DNA of 32,131 nucleotides, from the NCBI GenBank assembly GCA_026387775.1, contig JAPLLC010000011.1, forward strand, positions 20,716 to 52,846. The letters run 5' to 3'. The stretch's first letter is position 1; every line of letters begins with the position of its first letter. Source of the DNA: Candidatus Methylomirabilota bacterium (GTDB lineage: Bacteria > Methylomirabilota > Methylomirabilia > Methylomirabilales > 2-02-FULL-66-22). The notes below the pieces were generated by a model. The model was not told where the DNA came from, searched no databases, and saw only the letters and a program-made list of their open reading frames with translations. Below are positions 8,715 to 16,667 of the stretch, piece by piece. The translations under genes and the position numbers were made by a program.

Positions 8715-9530
8715 TTACTTCGTACACTTCGCGATGAGATACCACCCCATCCGCTGTCGGCGCTCCAGCCAGCCAACGATCCCGTCGGGTACCAGGCGTC
8801 CCAGGGTGCCGAAATGTGACCGGTCCAGATGCGCACACTCGATTTGGACAACGGGAAATCGCCGAAGCAATCGGCGGAGGGAGCCACGAGAGTACACCTT
8901 CACCAATGGACATGCGTCGCTATGCCGGCGGACTTCAATCCTGGACAGTGTCCGGCGATACGACTCACGCAAGCAACCCAACCGCAGCAGATACGATTCC
9001 AACAGCACCGAAGACAGGAAGAACGCTGAATAGCGGTGGTATACGCCGATGATAGCGCGGCCACCCGGCTTGAGAACCCGATAGATCTCCTCCGCAGCCT
9101 TCTGGGTATTCGGCGTATGGTGGATCACCCCGAAGGTGTATACCACGTCAAATGCGCCGTCCTTAAAGGGTAGGTTCTCCGCATCCGCCAGTCGAAGGTC
9201 GGCGGGTACGCCATAGAGCGAGAAGCGCTGACTCGCAATCTGTAGATGCGTCGGAGAGAGATCGACACCGGACGCTAGCGCGCCTGACGATGCGAACTGG
9301 AACAGGTCCGTCCCCATCCCGAAGCCGACTTCCAGCAGCCTCTTCCCGGCAAAGCATGCGAACTCGAGCGTGGATTTCATCCAGGGGCCGTACTCATCGT
9401 ACCGGTTTGCGTCCACCCGCTCGTAGAACGCCTTGGTCCCGACTTCCACCCCCTCCGCGCCCGAGAATCCACACGGGTCCCGCGTCCATTGTTCGATGGC
9501 CTCGCGCTTGTCGTCAAACAGTGCGCTCAT
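8715..9530 (-). CDS. Class I SAM-dependent methyltransferase
   Basis: A 271-residue methyltransferase with motif I LLEVGFGMGTDLFQFA, the acidic SGVDLSPTHLQ, motif IV region ADAENLPFKDGAFDVVYTFG, then VIHHTPNT and YRVLKPGGRAIIGVYHR. The order and spacing match the methyltransferase at 3940-4755, suggesting an old duplication. The start ATG at 9530 overlaps the stop of the preceding oxidoreductase as ATGA, so translation is probably coupled; a much longer frame reading upstream is a shadow of that gene. The N-terminal segment (QWTRDPCGFSGAEGVEVGTK) recalls methyltransferases found in surface-polysaccharide clusters. The substrate is unknown. Confidence 0.85.
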   Translation of the reverse strand: MSALFDDKREAIEQWTRDPCGFSGAEGVEVGTKAFYERVDANRYDEYGPWMKSTLEFACFAGKRLLEVGFGMGTDLFQFASSGALASGVDLSPTHLQIASQRFSLYGVPADLRLADAENLPFKDGAFDVVYTFGVIHHTPNTQKAAEEIYRVLKPGGRAIIGVYHRYSAFFLSSVLLESYLLRLGCLRESYRRTLSRIEVRRHSDACPLVKVYSRGSLRRLLRRFPVVQIECAHLDRSHFGTLGRLVPDGIVGWLERRQRMGWYLIAKCTK

Positions 9531-11737
9531 GCGAGCCCCGACCTCTGCGGAGGACTTGCCTTTGAGCACCCCGGCTCCCCTCCGCCCCCGGCCTGGTCGC
9601 CGATCGCGAAGCTCAGCTCGGTCACCTCGACCATCTCCTCCAGGCGCATGGCCGCCTCGGCCTGGCCCGTAGCAAACCGGTGGAAGGCTTCCAGCTCGGC
9701 GCGGTGCCCCTTGTCCTGCAGCGTCGTCCGCATCCCGGAGATCTTCCCGCCGTGGATCTCCAGGCTTCGGTAGTCGTCGAGCGTGACCACCTTGCCGTCG
9801 GCATAGATCTCCATGGCTTCCTTGGGGAACTCCCGCGCCCCGAGGGCGGTGTACAGGAGCGTGCAGACCGAGCCGTCCCGGTATCGAAGGGTGGCCACGA
9901 AGTTCTCGTCGGCCCGGCAGTCCGCCGCGGAGGAGCGGATCGCGGTCGCCGTCACCTCGGCGGCGGGGACGCCGATCAGATAGGCGAACAGGTCCAGGAT
10001 GTGACAGGCCTCGCCCACGATCCGCCCTCCGCCCTCGGGGCCGTTGACCCAATGGCCCGCGGGCAGCGGACCGGCGTTCATCCGATAGCGGATGAGCAGC
10101 GGCTGCGCGTGCGCGGCGATGATCTCCTTTGCCCGGACCGCATGGGGGGAGAAGCGGCGATTGAACCCCACCATGAACGCGGGGCAGGCGCCCGCCGCCC
10201 GCAGATCGTGGATCGTCTTGACGAGGTCGGCCAGCTCTTCGCGGGCGATCGCCATGGGCTTCTCGACAAAGACGTGCTTCCCCGCCCGCAAGGCCTCCGC
10301 CGCCTGGGTCGCGTGCAGGTGATGCCGCGTACAGATGAAGACGGCATCCACCTCCGGGTCGTCCAGCACCTGCCGGTAGTCGGTGGCCGCCACGGCCGCC
10401 TCATACTGGCGGGCCACTGCGACGGCACTGGTCCCCTGCCGGCTGACGATGGCGCGGATCTCGTACCGATCGGCAAGCTGCTTCAAGTTCGGCAGGTGCG
10501 TGGCCTGGGCGAACCCGCCCGCTCCGATGATCGCCACTCGCAGCCGACCGTCACGCCCCCTCGGTCGGGGTGTCACGACGATCCGGCGTTCCAGGAGGCG
10601 GCGGTCGGCGGCGACCGGGTTCTGGAGCAGCACCGTGAGCGGCCCCCCCTCGGTCTTGATCGTCTCGTAGGCCTTGGCCGCGTCGGCCAGAGGAAAGACC
10701 GACGCGATCAGCGGCGCCAGCCGGATCTTCCCCGCCGCCACCAGGTCGAGGTAGGCCGCCATGTTCCGGTTCTCGGTCCAGCGGACATACCCGAACGGGT
10801 AATCGATCCCCCCCTCCTCGTACAAGGGGTCGTAGCGGCCCGGCCCGTAGGAGGTGGACATCAGGAGATCGAGTTCTTTGTGGTACATCTCGGCCCGCCG
10901 GAGGTCGAGACCCACGTCTCCCACCACCACCACCCGGCCCTTCCGCCGGGCGAGCCGCATGGCGAGATTCACCGGATCGTCGCTCCGCGTCGCCGCGGTC
11001 AGGATCACCGCATCCAGGCCGTACCCCTGCGTGAGAGCCAGGATCCTGGCTTCCAGGCCGCCGTCGGTCGGCACCAGCCCCTCGTCCAGGCCGAGCGATC
11101 GCGCCAGCTCCACGCGCGTCCGCTGCAGGTCGATCCCCACCACGCGGCAACCCGCCGCCTTGAGGAGCTGGACCGTGAGCTGCCCCACCAACCCGAGACC
11201 GATCACCCCGATGGTTTCGCCCAGCGTCGGCTGTGTGCGCCGCACCCCCTGCAGGGCGATGGCGCCCAGGGTCGCCGTGGCGGCCGCCGCCAGATCAACC
11301 GTCGGGGGGACGGCTACCGTGAGGTTCTGCGGCACGACCACCGCCTCCGCATGGTTGGCGTACCCGGCCCCCGCGCACGCGACGCGATCCCCGGGCCGAA
11401 AGGACTCAACCCCCTCATCCACCTCGGCCACGATCCCGGCGCAACTGTAGCCCACGGCGGAACCGAAGCCGAGACGCCCCTGCACCAGCGCCTTGGTCGC
11501 CCGGAACCCCCGGGTCTTGACCGAGGCGATGACCTGGCGGACCTTCTCCGGATGGCGCAGCGCGCTCCGGATCAGGCCCACCCCCATCTTGACCTCCGAC
11601 GTGGACAGGGTCGCCGTTTCCGTTCCCGGACTGATGCAGGAGAAGGCGACCTGGACCAGCACGCCGCCGGACAGCAGCGCCGGCGCCGGCACCTCTTCCA
11701 CGACGGCTTGCCCGTTCCGCAGCATGACCTGCTTCAT
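9527..11737 (-). CDS. Two-domain oxidoreductase: MDR dehydrogenase fused to Gfo/Idh/MocA
   Basis: A 736-residue fusion. Residues 1-375 are a medium-chain dehydrogenase/reductase with a GroES-like part (GYSCAGIVAEVDEG, FRPGDRVACAG) and the nucleotide motif GVIGLGLVG (177-185). Residues about 398-715 are a Gfo/Idh/MocA oxidoreductase with VAIIGAGGFAQATHLPNL, the catalytic-lysine motif VFVEKPMA and GGGRIVGEACHILDL. This architecture is known from polysaccharide clusters under the name bi-domain-containing oxidoreductase; it presumably carries out two redox steps on a sugar nucleotide. The MDR half lacks an obvious structural-zinc cysteine cluster. Start and stop both overlap neighbours as ATGA (wecB upstream, a methyltransferase downstream). 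The fold assignment is firm, the substrate unknown. Confidence 0.88.
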   Translation of the reverse strand: MKQVMLRNGQAVVEEVPAPALLSGGVLVQVAFSCISPGTETATLSTSEVKMGVGLIRSALRHPEKVRQVIASVKTRGFRATKALVQGRLGFGSAVGYSCAGIVAEVDEGVESFRPGDRVACAGAGYANHAEAVVVPQNLTVAVPPTVDLAAAATATLGAIALQGVRRTQPTLGETIGVIGLGLVGQLTVQLLKAAGCRVVGIDLQRTRVELARSLGLDEGLVPTDGGLEARILALTQGYGLDAVILTAATRSDDPVNLAMRLARRKGRVVVVGDVGLDLRRAEMYHKELDLLMSTSYGPGRYDPLYEEGGIDYPFGYVRWTENRNMAAYLDLVAAGKIRLAPLIASVFPLADAAKAYETIKTEGGPLTVLLQNPVAADRRLLERRIVVTPRPRGRDGRLRVAIIGAGGFAQATHLPNLKQLADRYEIRAIVSRQGTSAVAVARQYEAAVAATDYRQVLDDPEVDAVFICTRHHLHATQAAEALRAGKHVFVEKPMAIAREELADLVKTIHDLRAAGACPAFMVGFNRRFSPHAVRAKEIIAAHAQPLLIRYRMNAGPLPAGHWVNGPEGGGRIVGEACHILDLFAYLIGVPAAEVTATAIRSSAADCRADENFVATLRYRDGSVCTLLYTALGAREFPKEAMEIYADGKVVTLDDYRSLEIHGGKISGMRTTLQDKGHRAELEAFHRFATGQAEAAMRLEEMVEVTELSFAIGDQAGGGGEPGCSKASPPQRSGLA

Positions 11738-12864
11738 CGACCCACCTCTTTCCGCGCCGCATGCCGGCGCAGGACCTCCACGATCCGCCTGGCAGCCTGC
11801 CCGTCCCACAGGGGCGGGACGGCCCCCCGCGGCGCTTCGCCGTCGAGGAGACGCAGGGCCTCGGCCGCGATCCGATCGGGGCGCGTGCCGATGACCCGGT
11901 TCGTCCCGATGCTGACCGTGATCGGCCGCTCCGTATTCTCGCGGAGCGTCAGGCACGGAATGCCCAGGGCCGTGGTCTCTTCCTGGATGCCTCCCGAGTC
12001 GGTCATCACGAAGCGGGAATCGATCAGGAGGCTGAGGAAATCGAGATACCCCAACGGAGCGCACAGCCTGAGATGGTCGAGCCGGTGGAGCCGCGCCTCC
12101 AAGCCGAACTCGGCCAGCCGCTTGCGCGTGCGGGGATGGACGGGAAACACGACGGGACACCCGGGCAGGATCGTCTCCAGGCCGTCCAGCATCCGCCCGA
12201 ACGCCTCCGGCTCGTCCACATTGCTCGGCCGGTGCAGCGTGAGCACGGCGTATCCGCGCGGCGCGAGACCCAGCGTTTTGGCGGCCCGCCGAGCGCGGCC
12301 CATGGGCTCGTATTTTCGGAGCGTATCGATCATGACGTTTCCCACCCGGTGAATCTTGGCGGCGGGAATCCCCTCGTGAAGTAACTGCGCATCCGCGTCT
12401 TCGGACGGCGTGAAGAGATACTCCGACAGGTGGTCGGTGAGCGTCCGGTTGATCTCCTCGGGCATCGTGCGATCGAAACTCCGCAGGCCGGCCTCGACGT
12501 GGGCCACCGGCACCAGGAGCTTGGCTGCCGCCAGCGCGCAGGCCAGCGTCGAGTTCAAGTCGCCGACAACCACCACCAGGTCCGGTCGCGCCTCCTCCAG
12601 GACCTTTTCGAACTCGACCAGCACCTTGGCCGTCTGCTGGGCATGGCTTCCCGACCCGACCCCGAGGAAGAAGTCCGGCTCGGGGATCTCCAGATCTTCG
12701 AAGAACGCCCGGGACATCTCGTGATCGTAATGCTGGCCGGTATGCACGAGAAGGGGCTGAATCGTGGGAACCGCCCCCATCGCCTCCATCAGCGGGGCGA
12801 TCTTGATGAAGTTCGGCCGGCCCCCGACCACGTTGATGATTCTCAGCCGTCCCCCACTTTCCAT
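11734..12864 (-). CDS. wecB: UDP-N-acetylglucosamine 2-epimerase (non-hydrolysing)
   Basis: A 376-residue GT-B-fold epimerase that interconverts UDP-GlcNAc and UDP-ManNAc. Family signatures are GGRPNFIKIAPL near residue 14, TGQHYDHEMS at 42, GDLNST with Asp102, AHVEAGLRSFDRTMPEE with catalytic acidic residues near 124 and 136-137, HRPSNVDEP with His211, and the UDP-binding TDSGGIQEETTALGIP loop. The length is normal. The usual next enzyme, UDP-ManNAc dehydrogenase (WecC), is not in the window, so ManNAc itself may be used or the oxidation is done by a gene outside. The start lies 29 bp after the aminotransferase stop; the end overlaps the oxidoreductase start by 4 bp. Confidence 0.92.
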   Translation of the reverse strand: MESGGRLRIINVVGGRPNFIKIAPLMEAMGAVPTIQPLLVHTGQHYDHEMSRAFFEDLEIPEPDFFLGVGSGSHAQQTAKVLVEFEKVLEEARPDLVVVVGDLNSTLACALAAAKLLVPVAHVEAGLRSFDRTMPEEINRTLTDHLSEYLFTPSEDADAQLLHEGIPAAKIHRVGNVMIDTLRKYEPMGRARRAAKTLGLAPRGYAVLTLHRPSNVDEPEAFGRMLDGLETILPGCPVVFPVHPRTRKRLAEFGLEARLHRLDHLRLCAPLGYLDFLSLLIDSRFVMTDSGGIQEETTALGIPCLTLRENTERPITVSIGTNRVIGTRPDRIAAEALRLLDGEAPRGAVPPLWDGQAARRIVEVLRRHAARKEVGR

Positions 12865-12893
12865 GTCGTCCCCGCCGCCTTGGAACGCGGCCC

Positions 12894-14108
12894 CTAACGC
12901 CGGCCCCAGCGGATCACCTTGCGCACCGCCGCGACCACGTCCGCGACGTCCCCGTCGGTCATCTGGGGAAACAGGGGGAGCGTGAGGAGGCGATCGGCCG
13001 CCTCCTCGGCCGCGGGGCACAGCCCGCGGTCCGTGCCGAAGCGCTCGCGATAGAACGGGTGCAGGTGCACCGGCAGATAGTGCACGCTCACCCCGACATT
13101 CTCGGCCCGGAGCGCCCGGAACACCGTCTCGCGATCCTCGCGCAGCCGATCCGGCTCGATCCGCAGGGGGTAGATGTGCCAGGCGTGGCGCGACCCGGCC
13201 AGCGTGGGAGCCGGCAAGAGCTCGGCCATCGGCGCGAAGGCCGCCTGGTACTGACGGGCGATGGCCTCGCGGCGGGCCAGCCCGGCATCCAGTCGGCGGA
13301 GCTGACTGATCCCCAGGGCGCTCTGGATGTCCGTCAGCCGGTAGTTGAACCCGAAGGTCACCATGTCCTGCCGCCAGGTGGCCTGCCGGTCTCGCACCTG
13401 TTTGTCGATGCCGTGATTGCGGAACCGGCGCAGCTTCTCGGCGAGGTGCGGGTCGTCGGTGGTGACCATCCCGCCCTCCCCCGTGGTGATGTGCTTGACC
13501 GGATGGAAGCTGAACGTGGTGAGGTCGCCCAGGCTCCCGATCCGCCGGCCGTTCCATTCCGCTCCCAGGGCGTGCGCCGCGTCCTCGATGATACGGAGGC
13601 CGCGTGTCTGCGCGATCGCCCGGATCCGGTCCATGTCGCAGGGAAGACCCGCGAAGTGGACGGGGAGGATCGCCTTCGTCCGTGACGTCACCGCGGCCTC
13701 GACCCGCTCCGGGTCGAGGTTCAGCGTGGCGGGATCGATGTCGGCAAAGACCGGGATGGCGCCGCAATAGAGGAGGCAGTTGGCCGAGGCGAGGAAGGTG
13801 AGCGGGCTCAGGATCACCTCGTCGTCGGGACCGAGCCCCGCCACGATCGCCGCCGCGTGCAGCGCCGCCGTCCCCGACGAGAGCGCCACGGCGAACCGCG
13901 CCCCCACCCGCGCCGCGAACGCCTCCTCGAACCGGGCGACCGTGGGCCCGTTGGTCAGCCAGTCGCCTCGGAGAACTTCGGTCACGGCCTGGATGTCGCT
14001 TTCGTCCACGTGCTGCCGGCCGTACGGAAGCATCCGCGCCCGCACCGGCGTCCCGCCCAGCAGGGCCGGGACCTCCGTCACGGCGTCCTGTCGCTCCGCC
14101 TCGTTCAT
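12894..14108 (-). CDS. DegT/DnrJ/EryC1 aminotransferase, PseC-like
   Basis: A 404-residue PLP-dependent sugar aminotransferase. The N-terminal LPYGRQHVDESDIQAVTEV and GDWLTNGPTVARFEEAF are typical of PseC, the UDP-4-keto-6-deoxy-AltNAc aminotransferase of pseudaminic acid synthesis. PLP contacts are SSGTAALHAA, EDAAHALGAEW and Lys205 in FHPVKHITTGEGG. Glutamate normally donates the amino group. The other Pse genes (PseB, PseH, PseG, PseI) are absent, and the neighbouring dehydratase is RfbB-like rather than PseB-like, so it may instead make a dTDP-4-amino-4,6-dideoxy sugar. The ATG at 14108 overlaps the rfbB stop by 4 bp. The enzyme class is certain; the exact substrate is inferred. Confidence 0.87.
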   Translation of the reverse strand: MNEAERQDAVTEVPALLGGTPVRARMLPYGRQHVDESDIQAVTEVLRGDWLTNGPTVARFEEAFAARVGARFAVALSSGTAALHAAAIVAGLGPDDEVILSPLTFLASANCLLYCGAIPVFADIDPATLNLDPERVEAAVTSRTKAILPVHFAGLPCDMDRIRAIAQTRGLRIIEDAAHALGAEWNGRRIGSLGDLTTFSFHPVKHITTGEGGMVTTDDPHLAEKLRRFRNHGIDKQVRDRQATWRQDMVTFGFNYRLTDIQSALGISQLRRLDAGLARREAIARQYQAAFAPMAELLPAPTLAGSRHAWHIYPLRIEPDRLREDRETVFRALRAENVGVSVHYLPVHLHPFYRERFGTDRGLCPAAEEAADRLLTLPLFPQMTDGDVADVVAAVRKVIRWGRR

Positions 14109-15148
14109 GCCGTGCGCTCCCCGTACTGTTGCTGGTAGTACGACCGGTACTCCCCGGAGAGGATCTCCTGCCACCATGCCTCGTGCCCCCGATACCACTC
14201 CACCGCCTGCCGGAGGCCGGCGGCAAAGGGAATGGCGGGCGCCCAGCCCAGCTCCCGTCGAAGCTTGGCGTGGTCCAGCGCGTAGCGCCGGTCGTGACCC
14301 GGACGGTCCTTCACGGTCGTCAGGAGCGTCTCGGGCTTCCCAGTGAGGCGCAGGATCTCCCGCACCACCTCCAGGTTCGTCCGCTCCTCCCCGCTGCCGA
14401 TGTTGTACACCTCGCCGGGCCGCCCCTCCGCCAGGACCCGGGCCAGGGCGCGGCAGTGGTCCTCGACGTGGAGCCACTCGCGCACATAGAGCCCATCGCC
14501 GTAGATGGGCAGCGGTACATCCCGGAAGGCGTTCACGATCATCAGGGGGATGAACTTCTCGGGGAACTGGAACGGCCCGTAATTGTTGCAGGTCCGGGTG
14601 ATGATGACCGGAAGACCGTAGGTCACGTGGTAGGCTCTGGCCAGAACGTCCGCCCCGGCCTTGCTGGCGGCGTACGGGCTGTTGGGGAGGATCGGCGATT
14701 CCTCGACGAAAGCGCCGGAGCTGCCCAGCGTCCCGTACACCTCGTCGGTGGAGATGTGCAAGAACCGCCGCACCCCCGCGGCCCGTGCGGCGTCCAGAAG
14801 GACCTGTGTCCCCTCGACATTCGTCCGGATGAAATCCCCTGCCCCGAGGATCGAGCGGTCGACGTGCGTCTCCGCCGCGAAGTGGACGATCTGGTCCACG
14901 CCGTGCGCCGTCAGGGCCTTCCCCAGCGCCTCGCCGTCGCGGACATCGGCCTGCACGAAGACGTAGCGCGGCTCTTCCGTGAGATCGGCGAGGTTCCGCG
15001 GGTTCCCGGCGTAGGTCACCTTGTCCAGATTCACGATGCGGGCGGCCGGGTGCTCGCGGAGCAGGTACCGGACGAAGTTCGATCCGATGAAACCCATCCC
15101 GCCCGTCACCAGAATGGTTCCCGTCAACTGTCTCAATTCATCGTGCAT
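14105..15148 (-). CDS. rfbB: dTDP-glucose 4,6-dehydratase
   Basis: A 347-residue extended short-chain dehydrogenase that converts dTDP-glucose to dTDP-4-keto-6-deoxyglucose with bound NAD. The cofactor motif GGMGFIGSNF is at 16-25, followed by NLDKVTYAGNPRNL, typical of RfbB/RmlB. The catalytic set is complete: Thr134-Asp135-Glu136 in STDEVYG and Tyr159...Lys163 in YAASK. CNNYGPFQFPEKFIPL and YGDGLYVREWLHVEDH are further family hallmarks. A 16-bp gap with a GGGGGAAG ribosome site separates it from the first aminotransferase gene. No RfbA, RfbC or RfbD is in the window, so its product probably feeds the two aminotransferases instead of rhamnose synthesis. Confidence 0.93.
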   Translation of the reverse strand: MHDELRQLTGTILVTGGMGFIGSNFVRYLLREHPAARIVNLDKVTYAGNPRNLADLTEEPRYVFVQADVRDGEALGKALTAHGVDQIVHFAAETHVDRSILGAGDFIRTNVEGTQVLLDAARAAGVRRFLHISTDEVYGTLGSSGAFVEESPILPNSPYAASKAGADVLARAYHVTYGLPVIITRTCNNYGPFQFPEKFIPLMIVNAFRDVPLPIYGDGLYVREWLHVEDHCRALARVLAEGRPGEVYNIGSGEERTNLEVVREILRLTGKPETLLTTVKDRPGHDRRYALDHAKLRRELGWAPAIPFAAGLRQAVEWYRGHEAWWQEILSGEYRSYYQQQYGERTA

Positions 15149-15164
15149 GCGACCACTTCCCCCA

Positions 15165-16289
15165 TTACATCGATTGCCGACACGCCTCCACCACCTCGTC
15201 CACCTGCCCGTCCGTGAGTTCCGGATACATCGGAAGGCAGAGGACCTCGCGGGCCGCCCGCTCCGCCTCGGGGAAATCCCCGGGGCGGTAGCCGAGGTCG
15301 CGGTACATCGGCTGCAGGTGGAGCGGAATCGGATAGTAGATTGCCGTGCGCACGCCTCGCTCCGCCATCCGGCGCTGCACCGCGTCCCGATCGGCCACCC
15401 GGATCGTGAACTGGTGGTACACGTGGGTCGAGCCCGGCGCTTCCACCGGCAGCGCGACCCCTGAGCCGGCCAGGCCCGCCCGATACCGGGCCGCGATGGC
15501 GCGTCGGCGCGCGGTCCACCGCTCGAGGAAGCCGAGCTTCACGCGCAGCACCGCCGCCTGGATCTCGTCCAGCCGACTGTTGAATCCCAGCTCCTCATGC
15601 AGATACCGCTCCCGCCCACCGTAGGCGCGGAGGCTACGCAGTCGGTCGGCCAACCCCTGGTCCTGCGTGGTGGCGAGCCCGCCATCGCCCAACGCCCCGA
15701 GATTCTTGGTGGGGTAAAAGCTGAAGCAGCCGATGTCGCCCAGCCCGCCGACGCGTCTTCCCTGATACTCCGCCCCGATGGCCTGGGCCGCGTCCTCGAT
15801 CACGGCGATGCCGCGCTCGTGCGCAATCGCCGCCAGGGGCGCCATGTCGGCCGGCTGCCCGTAGAGGTGGACCGGGATCATGGCCCTGACCCGATCCTGT
15901 GGGTGGGGGCCCGGCCCTCGGCCGGCCAGGTACTCGGTCACGCGATTCGGGTCCAGGTTGAACGTGTCGGGCCGGATGTCCACGAAGACCGGGCGGGCCC
16001 CGATGTAGGAGGCGGAGGTGGCGCTCGCCACGAACGTGAAGGACGAGGTGAGAACGAAATCCTGTGGACCCACGCCCACGGCGCGAAGCGCCAGGTGCAG
16101 GGCATCCGTTCCCGAGGCCAGCGTCACCGCCCTGGCGACCCCGAGGAACTTCGCCAGCTCTTCCTCCAGGGCCGAGACATTGGGGCCGAGAACGAACTGG
16201 CCGCTCTCCAGCACCTGCTGAACCGCCGCGTCGATCCGCTCCCGGATCTCCGCGTATTGCGCCTTGAGGTTCAGGACTGGAACCGCCAC
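15165..16289 (-). CDS. DegT/DnrJ/EryC1 sugar aminotransferase
   Basis: A 374-residue PLP enzyme, the first gene of the polysaccharide operon. It begins VAVPVLNLKAQYAEIRERID, a classic N-terminus of the FdtB/QdtB/DegT branch that aminates 3- or 4-keto sugars. SGTDALHLALRA, EDAAQAIGAEYQG and the PLP lysine Lys195 (FYPTKNLGALGDGG) are present. I chose the GTG at 16289 because GAGGAG lies seven bases upstream; another GTG at 16313 would add eight residues. Its substrate is probably the keto-sugar made by RfbB, possibly after an isomerase not seen here. The 5' region carries a 171-bp palindromic repeat. Confidence 0.9.
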   Translation of the reverse strand: MAVPVLNLKAQYAEIRERIDAAVQQVLESGQFVLGPNVSALEEELAKFLGVARAVTLASGTDALHLALRAVGVGPQDFVLTSSFTFVASATSASYIGARPVFVDIRPDTFNLDPNRVTEYLAGRGPGPHPQDRVRAMIPVHLYGQPADMAPLAAIAHERGIAVIEDAAQAIGAEYQGRRVGGLGDIGCFSFYPTKNLGALGDGGLATTQDQGLADRLRSLRAYGGRERYLHEELGFNSRLDEIQAAVLRVKLGFLERWTARRRAIAARYRAGLAGSGVALPVEAPGSTHVYHQFTIRVADRDAVQRRMAERGVRTAIYYPIPLHLQPMYRDLGYRPGDFPEAERAAREVLCLPMYPELTDGQVDEVVEACRQSM

Positions 16290-16311
16290 GGATACGCTCC
16301 TCGAACATTTC

Positions 16312-16482
16312 ACCGCAAAGCTCGCAAAGACCGCAAAACGAGCCAGGATCTGTGGATCGGGCCTCGGACCACGGATGGAAATCGTCCGGCTCGCTCAGAC
16401 CGGGTGATTTCAGAACCCTCTGGAAACAGCGGGTCTTTCTTTGCGCCCTTTGCGCGCTTTGCGGTTCAACTGCAACGTTCGG
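16312..16482. repeat. 171-bp interspersed palindromic repeat, copy 1
   Basis: This 171-bp element matches 29825-29995 in the same orientation with no gaps; by eye I count 12 mismatches. Its ends form an imperfect inverted repeat of about 26 bp made of a nine-base unit (ACCGCAAAG, CTCGCAAAG, ACCGCAAA) answered at the other end by CTTTGCGCCCTTTGCGCGC. It has the look of a non-autonomous palindromic repeat (REP or MITE class). It lies in the leader between the operon promoter and the first aminotransferase gene, so it is probably transcribed and folded into a long hairpin. Confidence 0.8.
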
Positions 16483-16549
16483 TCTCGGCCGGCCCGACCG
16501 CCGGCTAACCTGTCATATTCTTGCACGTCGTGTTCCAGAAATGAAAAAG

Positions 16550-16574
16550 GGTGCTGGGAAAGGACCACAGCACC
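16550..16574. other. Inverted repeat in the polysaccharide operon leader
   Basis: Seven-base arms GGTGCTG and CAGCACC surround an 11-base loop. It lies just downstream of the predicted promoter in the untranslated leader and could form a small RNA hairpin. No JUMPstart/ops sequence was seen nearby, so its role is open. Confidence 0.35.
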
Positions 16575-16598
16575 GGGTGAAGAGCCCTGCCAGCTCGG

Positions 16599-16628
16599 AA
16601 ACTAGCTGTAAAATCGCAGAGTTGTCAA
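16599..16628 (-). promoter_or_regulatory. Predicted promoter of the polysaccharide operon
   Basis: A perfect -35 box TTGACA (16628-16623) is followed after 18 bp by TAGTTT (16604-16599), a moderate -10 box. It sits directly after the terminator of the heme operon and about 310 bp before the first aminotransferase gene. The -35 box is strong, the -10 box uncertain. Confidence 0.5.
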
Positions 16629-16630
16629 GG

Positions 16631-16654
16631 AAAAATGGTCCCCTGAAAGGGGTC
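16631..16654 (-). terminator. Rho-independent terminator of the heme/siroheme operon
   Basis: On the minus strand a CCCCT-TTC-AGGGG hairpin (16652-16640) is followed by ACCATTTTTCC. It lies 13 bp after the cobA-hemD stop and just before the next promoter, as expected for the end of the heme operon. The stem is short (five perfect pairs), so termination may be partial. Confidence 0.55.
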
Positions 16655-16667
16655 GAAGTCGGAAAGA

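Noticed and set aside
8618-8887. A 90-residue N-terminal extension of the flippase
   Set aside because: Flippase homology and a good ribosome site begin at 8617; the extension overlaps the methyltransferase gene and is unrelated in composition.
16018-16508. Basic peptide frames reading FHRKARKDRKT and LCALCALCG within the 171-bp repeat
   Set aside because: These peptides are the translation of the CGCAAAG repeat units and recur wherever such elements occur; they are not genes.
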